Below are positions 57,629 through 64,000 of a DNA stretch of 64,000 bases, one piece after another. The translations under genes were made by a program, and so were the position numbers. The notes under the pieces are model-generated. The model made no database searches, was not told where the DNA came from, and worked only from the letters and a program-made list of their open reading frames with translations. Source of the stretch: Lachnospiraceae bacterium. GTDB lineage: Bacteria; Bacillota; Clostridia; Lachnospirales; Lachnospiraceae. Location: the NCBI GenBank assembly GCA_024699045.1, contig JAILQK010000155.1, positions 1-64,000 of the forward strand, in the 5' to 3' direction. Position 1 is the first letter of the stretch. Every line of letters begins with the position of its first letter.

Positions 57629-59092
57629 ATGTATTATATAGGCGTAGATCTGGGTACTTCGGCAGTTAAGCTTCTTTTGATGGAATCTGACGGAACGATC
57701 GTAAAGATAGTGTCAAAAAAATATCCTATTTCTTTTCCGTCACCCGGATGGTCGGAGCAGGAGCCGGATGACTGGTGGGATGCCGTCAAAAAAGGGATTC
57801 CTGAGCTGATTTCAGCGATAGATGCGTCAAAGGTTGCCGGTATCTCTTTCGGGGGCCAGATGCATGGACTTGTGATACTCGATAAGGAAGACAAGGTGAT
57901 CCGTCCGGCTATTCTGTGGAATGACGGAAGGACACAGAAAGAAACGGATTATCTCAATAATGTCATCGGCAAGGATAAACTTTCCGCATATACGGCTAAT
58001 ATAGCATTTGCGGGTTTTACAGCGCCTAAGATCCTTTGGTTAAAGGAAAATGAGCCTGAGAATTTTGCACGTATAGATAAGATAATGCTCCCGAAGGATT
58101 ATATTGCCTACAGGTTAACGGGGGTTCATTGTACCGACCCCTCGGATGCATCGGGAATGCTGCTCTATGACGTAAAGAACCGTAAGTGGTCCAAAGAAAT
58201 GTGTGATATATGCGGCATCAACGAAACAATGCTGGCAAAGGTATATGAGTCATATGAAAAAGTCGGGACCGTAAGGGCAGAGATCGCTTCCGAACTTGGA
58301 CTGTCCGATTCCGTTATAGTCGCAGCAGGCGCCGGGGATAACGCAGCGGCAGCGGTAGGGACCGGAACAGTCGGAGAGGGGTTATGCAATATAAGTCTCG
58401 GGACCTCAGGTACCATATTTATCTCCAGTCACGATTTCAAGATGGATACTTTTAATGCGATACATTCATTTGCACATGCCGATGGTTATTATCATTTGAT
58501 GGGATGTATGCTTTCGGCGGCATCCTGTAAGGCGTGGTTCATCGAGGATATATTGAAGACGGACGATTATGCCGGAGAGCAGGGGAAGATAACCGACGAT
58601 ATGCTGGGCAGGAACAATATATTCTTTATGCCTTATCTGATGGGAGAAAGATCTCCGTATAATAATCCCAATGCCAGAGCGGCATTTATCGGGATGTCAA
58701 TGGACAGCACCCGTACGGATATGCTTCAGGCAGTTATGGAGGGGATAACTTTTGGGATCCGGGATTCATATGAAGTAGCCAAGGCGCTTGGGATAGATGT
58801 AAAGCGTACAAGGATATGCGGGGGCGGATCCAAAGGAGAGCTTCCGAAGAAGATGATGGCGGATATCCTTAATATTGATGTCGATGTCCCCGAGAATGAT
58901 CAGGGGCCTGCAATGGGAGGCGCGATCCTTGCGGCTGTGGCAGCAGGAGAGTATCCGTCTGTCGAGGAGGCCACCGAGAAGATAGTAAAGATGGAGGGAA
59001 CCATACATCCCGATCCGGCCGTTGCGGCTCTTTACGAGGAGAAATATCAGCGCTACAGAAAGCTGTACCCGTTGCTTAAGGAGTGGTACTGA
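57629..59092 (+). CDS. xylB: Xylulokinase
   Basis: FGGY kinase; 'YIGVDLGTSAVKLLLM', 'GWSEQEPDDWW', 'GISFGGQMHGLV', 'AGAGDNAAAAVGTGTV', 'RICGGGSKG'. Confidence 0.95.
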   Translation: MYYIGVDLGTSAVKLLLMESDGTIVKIVSKKYPISFPSPGWSEQEPDDWWDAVKKGIPELISAIDASKVAGISFGGQMHGLVILDKEDKVIRPAILWNDGRTQKETDYLNNVIGKDKLSAYTANIAFAGFTAPKILWLKENEPENFARIDKIMLPKDYIAYRLTGVHCTDPSDASGMLLYDVKNRKWSKEMCDICGINETMLAKVYESYEKVGTVRAEIASELGLSDSVIVAAGAGDNAAAAVGTGTVGEGLCNISLGTSGTIFISSHDFKMDTFNAIHSFAHADGYYHLMGCMLSAASCKAWFIEDILKTDDYAGEQGKITDDMLGRNNIFFMPYLMGERSPYNNPNARAAFIGMSMDSTRTDMLQAVMEGITFGIRDSYEVAKALGIDVKRTRICGGGSKGELPKKMMADILNIDVDVPENDQGPAMGGAILAAVAAGEYPSVEEATEKIVKMEGTIHPDPAVAALYEEKYQRYRKLYPLLKEWY

Positions 59093-59173
59093 CCTGTAAC
59101 GACAAGCGCCCGGGGTTTACAGAAATAGACTTACAAGCGTATAATATTTCTGTATGAGCTTTGGGGGAAACAG

Positions 59174-59914
59174 ATGAAAGACTTTTTTAGTTTCGATAGC
59201 AGTTTTTTCAGGATGTTGGACAAGCTGGGCAGCCTTTTTATCCTGAATCTTCTGACCCTCGTCTGCTCGATCCCTATAGTTACGGTGGGAGCATCATTTA
59301 CGGCACTGTACTATGTGACAATGAAAATGGTCAGAGACGAGGAGACTTACGTAATCAAGGATTTTTTCAGGTCTTTCAGGCAGAATTTCCTTCAAGGGAC
59401 AGCGATATGGATGATCTTACTGGTCATTGCGTCTGTACTGGTCTATGACTACAGGCTCATGGCACTTAATCCGGAAGCTATTCCGGGAGCAAAAGTTTTT
59501 ACGATACTGATAATGGCGTGCTCCGTGTTTTATGCGCTGGAACTGGCTTTTGTTTTTCCGGTTCTCGCTAAGTTTTACAATACTGTGAGACAGACCATGA
59601 AGAATGCGCTTTTTATGGGAATAAGGCATTTCCCAAAGACTGTGGCGATCATTTTTATCGATGTTATTTTTCTGGTGATCACTATAGTTGGATTATACCG
59701 AAACGGGCGCAGTTTTGTAGCTCCGCTGTATGTTTGTTTAGGTTTTGCCGTGCCGGCGTATGCAAATTCATATATACTCGTAAAAATATTTGATCAGTAT
59801 ATTCCGGAGGAGGATGTTTCCTGTAAAGAGCTGGAAACAGGGGTGGCGATCGAAGAAATGGAAACAGATTCATCAATAGACACAGGCGAATATGGCAAAG
59901 AAGAAAAACGGTAA
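59174..59914 (+). CDS. YesL family (DUF624) membrane protein
   Basis: 'FFRMLDKLGSLFILNLLTLVCSIPIVTVGASFTALYYVTMKMVRDEETYVIKDFFRSFRQNF'. Confidence 0.9.
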   Translation: MKDFFSFDSSFFRMLDKLGSLFILNLLTLVCSIPIVTVGASFTALYYVTMKMVRDEETYVIKDFFRSFRQNFLQGTAIWMILLVIASVLVYDYRLMALNPEAIPGAKVFTILIMACSVFYALELAFVFPVLAKFYNTVRQTMKNALFMGIRHFPKTVAIIFIDVIFLVITIVGLYRNGRSFVAPLYVCLGFAVPAYANSYILVKIFDQYIPEEDVSCKELETGVAIEEMETDSSIDTGEYGKEEKR

Positions 59915-61433
59915 CAACGACGGACTTGACATTATCAATATAACGCAGTGGGCGATACCCACCGCGATACTTTTTATCTATGTATTGGTCACTTTGTACA
60001 GTTTTTCGTCCGATATGAAAAAGGATGCACTCTACTCTTTACGTCAGAAAATATCGGATTATAACGATTCTCTGATCCTTTCTTTTAATTCCAAGATGGA
60101 AATATCTCAGGCCGTTGCCACGGCTACAAGTCAGGTCGTATCCAGAGATCTGGCAGCGGGAAAGGATGTAAAAGAGATCATGAAGGAGGTCGTGGAACCC
60201 ACTGTGGATGATGCCATCGCGATCGGAGCAGAGCTTGTCGATGCATCGGGAAAAGGGGTATCTTCTGACGGGAGGGAGGTCTCCTATGCAGATACCGAGA
60301 CATTGGAGAAGTGTTTGAAAGAGAATACGATAGTGTATTCCGCTCCGTATGAACAAGGGGGAGCCTGGTATGTCAATCTTGTCGTGCCCGTAAAAGGAGC
60401 TTCAGGAAAGGCCGAATACGCTTTGAGCTACCAGTTTATAACAGATGTTTTCAGTGAGATCCCGACAACGAGTAAATTTGACGGCAGGACATGCTATGCT
60501 CTGGTAGGAAGTGACGGCACGGTTTTAAGTGTAGCGGGAAGGAACATACTTACCAAAGGGGAAAATATCTTTGATTCTGACAATGTTGTAATACCTACTT
60601 CAACCGTTAATCGTACCAAGAACAATTTCAGCAATCGCAATGCCGGTTATACAGACTGTACCGTTGGAGGAGAGGGCAGGGTCATGGTCTATGATCCGGC
60701 CACTTATTCCGGGATCAACGTCATCTCGTTTATGACTGCCAGCTATATAGAGAATGAAGCACATTCCACATATGGCAACATGGAGAACATCATGGTCCGG
60801 ATAGTTGTGGCAATGGTTGCGTTCTTTATAGCGATACTGGCGATCCATCTGGCCAATAAAGCGGTCAATACAAAGCATAATCAGTCCTTACAGGAGAAAG
60901 CGGAGACCGATCTGCTTACCGGACTTTTGAATAAGATATCAACCGAGCAAAAGGTTACGGATTATCTTGCGGAGGCGGGAAAAAAAGGACAGAGTGCTAT
61001 TCTTTTCCTTATCGATATCGATAATTTCAAGAAGGTGAACGATACCATGGGACATGCTTTCGGCGATGAGCTTCTCGCCGGACTCGGGTTGGGACTGTCA
61101 ACATTGTTCAGGGCTACGGATATAGTCGGACGAATCGGAGGGGATGAGTTCCTTGTTCTTATGAGAAATATCAATCCTGATGAGGAAACCAAGAAAAGAG
61201 AGGCTGATAAACTCCTGACATTCTTCAGAGACTTTAAGGTCGGCGAGTATGTTCAGTACAGATGCACGGCTTCCATAGGAGGAGCGGTCTTCAGTCAGGA
61301 CGGAAAAGATTTTGAAGAGCTCTATAAAGCGGCGGACAATGCAATGTATGAATCAAAGCGGCACGGGAAAAACCGGGTCGCCTATTACGGAGAGGTATTG
61401 GAGGGACCTGTAACGGAACTGGGCAGACATTAA
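59892..61433 (+). CDS. Diguanylate cyclase with Cache/PDC-like extracytoplasmic sensor
   Basis: Two TM segments flanking a sensor; 'TDLLTGLLNK', 'DIDNFKKVNDTMGHAFGDELL', 'GRIGGDEFLVL'. Confidence 0.92.
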   Translation: MAKKKNGNNDGLDIINITQWAIPTAILFIYVLVTLYSFSSDMKKDALYSLRQKISDYNDSLILSFNSKMEISQAVATATSQVVSRDLAAGKDVKEIMKEVVEPTVDDAIAIGAELVDASGKGVSSDGREVSYADTETLEKCLKENTIVYSAPYEQGGAWYVNLVVPVKGASGKAEYALSYQFITDVFSEIPTTSKFDGRTCYALVGSDGTVLSVAGRNILTKGENIFDSDNVVIPTSTVNRTKNNFSNRNAGYTDCTVGGEGRVMVYDPATYSGINVISFMTASYIENEAHSTYGNMENIMVRIVVAMVAFFIAILAIHLANKAVNTKHNQSLQEKAETDLLTGLLNKISTEQKVTDYLAEAGKKGQSAILFLIDIDNFKKVNDTMGHAFGDELLAGLGLGLSTLFRATDIVGRIGGDEFLVLMRNINPDEETKKREADKLLTFFRDFKVGEYVQYRCTASIGGAVFSQDGKDFEELYKAADNAMYESKRHGKNRVAYYGEVLEGPVTELGRH

Positions 61434-61475
61434 AGATTACTAAAAATCGTTAAGTATTTTTGGTGAGTTATGGTA

Positions 61476-61504
61476 TTGGTTTGGAGCCTTCTAATTGTTA
61501 TACT
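61476..61504 (+). promoter_or_regulatory. Putative sigma-70 promoter of the ABC ATPase gene
   Basis: TTGGTT (61476-61481), 17-nt spacer, TATACT (61499-61504). Confidence 0.6.
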
Positions 61505-61508
61505 TTTA

Positions 61509-61536
61509 CCGTTGGGCCGGATATCCGGTTCAACGG
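61509..61536. promoter_or_regulatory. 28-bp near-palindrome at the predicted transcription start (operator or 5'-UTR hairpin)
   Basis: CCGTTGGGCCGGATATCCGGTTCAACGG. Confidence 0.6.
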
Positions 61537-61576
61537 ATTTATTATTTAATCATCAAAATAGGAGGTTATTTGTTTT

Positions 61577-62692
61577 ATGGCTAGTCTTTCATTAAAGAAT
61601 ATCTGTAAGGTTTATCCCAATGGCTTTGAGGCGGTTAAAAATTTCAATCTTGAGATTCAGGACAAAGAGTTTATCATATTTGTCGGACCTTCAGGATGCG
61701 GTAAGTCGACTACACTCAGAATGGTTGCCGGGTTGGAGGAGATCACATCGGGAGAGCTCAGGATCGGTGACAGACTTGTAAATGATGTGGAGCCCAAGGA
61801 CAGGGATATTGCCATGGTATTCCAGAATTACGCACTGTATCCTCATATGACAGTTTACGATAATATGGCTTTTGGCCTTAAACTCAGGAAGGTTCCCAAG
61901 GATGAGATCGATAAGATGGTCAAAGAAGCGGCAAAGATCCTCGATCTTACCAAGCTGCTTGACAGAAAGCCTAAGGCTCTTTCCGGAGGACAGAGACAGA
62001 GAGTGGCAATGGGTCGTGCGATAGTCCGTAATCCTAAAGTATTCCTTATGGACGAGCCTCTTTCAAACCTTGATGCAAAGCTTCGTGTACAGATGAGGAC
62101 CGAGATCGCAAAGCTTCATCAGAAACTCGGAACGACGATAATATATGTTACACATGACCAGACCGAGGCCATGACCCTTGGCGATCGTATAGTTGTAATG
62201 AAAGACGGCGTGGTTCAGCAGGTAGATACGCCGCAGAACCTTTATGACAAGCCTACGAATCTTTTTGTTGCCGGATTCATGGGATCACCTCAGATGAACT
62301 TCCTTGATGCTACCGTAAAGAAAGACGGAGAGAATGTGTGCCTGGAGTGCGCAGGACATACGATCCCGCTTCCTCCCGCTAAGGCAAAGAAGCTCATTGA
62401 AGGCGGATATGACGGCAAGACGGTTACATTCGGTATAAGACCTGAGGATGTTTACGATTCCGAGGTTACTATAAATACGCTTCCCGACGGAGCGGTATTC
62501 GAGGCAAAGATCAACGTATATGAGCTTCTCGGAGCAGAAGTATTCCTGTATTTTGATCTTGCGGATTTCCCGATGACGGCCAGGGTCGATCCCCGTACGA
62601 CAGCGCGTCCCGGTGATACGGTTAAATTTGCTATCGATGTTGAGAAGATCCATGTATTTGATAAGGAGACAACCAATACGATCACAAATTAA
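61577..62692 (+). CDS. msmK: Carbohydrate ABC transporter ATP-binding protein (MsmK/UgpC family)
   Basis: Walker A 'GPSGCGKSTTLRMVAGLE', 'LSGGQRQRVAMGRAI', MalK-type C-terminal OB domains. Confidence 0.93.
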   Translation: MASLSLKNICKVYPNGFEAVKNFNLEIQDKEFIIFVGPSGCGKSTTLRMVAGLEEITSGELRIGDRLVNDVEPKDRDIAMVFQNYALYPHMTVYDNMAFGLKLRKVPKDEIDKMVKEAAKILDLTKLLDRKPKALSGGQRQRVAMGRAIVRNPKVFLMDEPLSNLDAKLRVQMRTEIAKLHQKLGTTIIYVTHDQTEAMTLGDRIVVMKDGVVQQVDTPQNLYDKPTNLFVAGFMGSPQMNFLDATVKKDGENVCLECAGHTIPLPPAKAKKLIEGGYDGKTVTFGIRPEDVYDSEVTINTLPDGAVFEAKINVYELLGAEVFLYFDLADFPMTARVDPRTTARPGDTVKFAIDVEKIHVFDKETTNTITN

Positions 62693-62718
62693 AAAGCTGT
62701 CTGTGATGATTTAAATGC

Positions 62719-62750
62719 GGCCGCACATCTTCAATGATGTGCGGCCTTTT
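62719..62750 (+). terminator. Rho-independent terminator
   Basis: GGCCGCACATC-TTCAAT-GATGTGCGGCC-TTTT. Confidence 0.95.
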
Positions 62751-62826
62751 AGTATAAGAGATATTGTAACAATGAGGCAGATCCCGGGCGGGAACATATC
62801 GGGCTATATGTGGAAGGGAGTCAATT

Positions 62827-63945
62827 ATGGGAGAAATAGAAGTTAAAGGAACCGGAAAACTCGGATTTGGTCTTATGAGACTGCCCCGAACGGGAGTCAT
62901 GATAGACATTCCTCAGGTATGCGAAATGGTGGACAGGTTTATGGAGGCCGGCTTTACATATTATGATACCGCTTTCATATATCCCGGATCGGAGAACGCA
63001 GCCAAAAAAGCGCTTGTAGAAAGATACCCCAGAGAGTCCTATACTCTCGCAACGAAACTGTATGCGTCCGTGGTCCCTCTGGAGAAGGCGGCGAAAGCTG
63101 AGTTTGAAACCAGTCTTAACAGAACGGGAGCGGGGTATTTTGATTATTATCTGTTGCATACGCTGAATGCAAGGAATTACAAAAAGTATGAGAAGTTCCA
63201 TTTATGGGATTTTGTAAGGGAGGAAAAGGAGAAGGGAAGGATAAAGCATTATGGGTTTTCGTTCCATGATTCACCGGAGCTGCTGGATCTGATCCTGACT
63301 GAGCATCCCGATACGGAATTTGTGCAGCTGCAGATCAACTATGCCGACTGGGAGAGTCCGACGGTGCATTCCAGAGAGATATACGAGGTCGCAAGACGTC
63401 ACGGAAAGCCTATTGTTGTGATGGAGCCGGTAAAAGGAGGCGGGCTGGCAAATCCTCCACAAAATATAAAGGATATCTTTGACAGTTATGATCCAAATGC
63501 CTCATATGCCTCCTGGGCGATAAGATTTGCCGCATCCTTGGACGGAATACTCTCCGTTCTTTCAGGGATGTCCAATATTGCCCAAATGGAGGACAATCTT
63601 TCATATATGAAGGATTTCAAGCCGTTATCGGATGAGGAGCAAAAAGTCATACAGAAGGCTCAGGCTGAATACGGAAAGCTTGATATGGTTCCCTGTACAG
63701 CCTGCAGGTATTGCACGGAAGGCTGTCCTAAAAAAATAAACATACCGGAGATCTTTGCGGCAGTGAACATGAGAAAGGTCGGCGGTCAGATCGACAGATC
63801 GGAAAGGCATTATAGTGAAACGGTCGCGGGTGGCAGCAGCGCATCCGATTGCATCAAATGCCGCCAATGCGAGCAGCATTGTCCTCAGCATATACAGATA
63901 GCGGATGAACTGGAGAGGGCGGCAAAGCTCTTTGAGGCTGAATAA
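62827..63945 (+). CDS. Aldo/keto reductase with C-terminal 4Fe-4S dicluster domain
   Basis: AKR core 'GFTYYDTAFIYPGSE...KALVERYPRESYTLATKL'; CTACRYCTEGCP and CIKCRQCEQHCP. Confidence 0.95.
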   Translation: MGEIEVKGTGKLGFGLMRLPRTGVMIDIPQVCEMVDRFMEAGFTYYDTAFIYPGSENAAKKALVERYPRESYTLATKLYASVVPLEKAAKAEFETSLNRTGAGYFDYYLLHTLNARNYKKYEKFHLWDFVREEKEKGRIKHYGFSFHDSPELLDLILTEHPDTEFVQLQINYADWESPTVHSREIYEVARRHGKPIVVMEPVKGGGLANPPQNIKDIFDSYDPNASYASWAIRFAASLDGILSVLSGMSNIAQMEDNLSYMKDFKPLSDEEQKVIQKAQAEYGKLDMVPCTACRYCTEGCPKKINIPEIFAAVNMRKVGGQIDRSERHYSETVAGGSSASDCIKCRQCEQHCPQHIQIADELERAAKLFEAE

Positions 63946-64000
63946 ATACGGGGATTTGTACAGGTTACTTTGAAGCGTTATAATACTTCCTGATCATATG

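Noticed and set aside
1-64000. CRISPR array, prophage or defence island
   Set aside because: No regularly spaced direct repeats, cas, integrase, phage structural or typical defence genes seen; the only mobile element is the group II intron.

Overview
The window looks like ordinary chromosomal backbone of a Lachnospiraceae/Clostridia-type Firmicute. That assignment is an inference from protein families, strong Shine-Dalgarno sites and the glgC/glgD, ftsEX and archaeal-type proS content. It begins inside a secreted Calx-beta-like surface protein. A terminator hairpin and an apparently complete group II intron (probably class C) follow. The rest is mainly housekeeping genes: tRNA-Pro and tRNA-Lys, trmB, tatD, rsmA, glgB, ispE, galU, proS, cca, pgcA, xth, copA, rqcP, hup, ftsEX with envC-like and ctp genes, thrS, carB, mscL, glgCD, a HAD-GH3 fusion, a MATE exporter, an extracytoplasmic trigger-factor-like lipoprotein, asnS, an NlpC/P60 hydrolase, ridA, xylB, a GGDEF protein, an msmK-like ATPase and a 4Fe-4S aldo/keto reductase. 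I saw no CRISPR array, prophage or obvious defence island. The items most worth following up are: (1) a perfectly spaced internal Shine-Dalgarno/ATG inside copA that would release a free CopZ-like chaperone from the C-terminal HMA domain; (2) a radical-SAM-like protein that has lost its CxxxCxxC cluster motif; (3) a degenerate WecG/TagA-like protein heading the ftsEX operon; (4) a HAD-GH3 fusion with an insert that may be a beta-trefoil; (5) a trigger factor whose ribosome-binding domain is replaced by a lipoprotein signal; (6) a large TPR/disordered/degenerate AAA+ protein; (7) a group II intron abutting a terminator hairpin, with an extra base in domain V. All homology calls come from reading motifs by eye. 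No database search was run.
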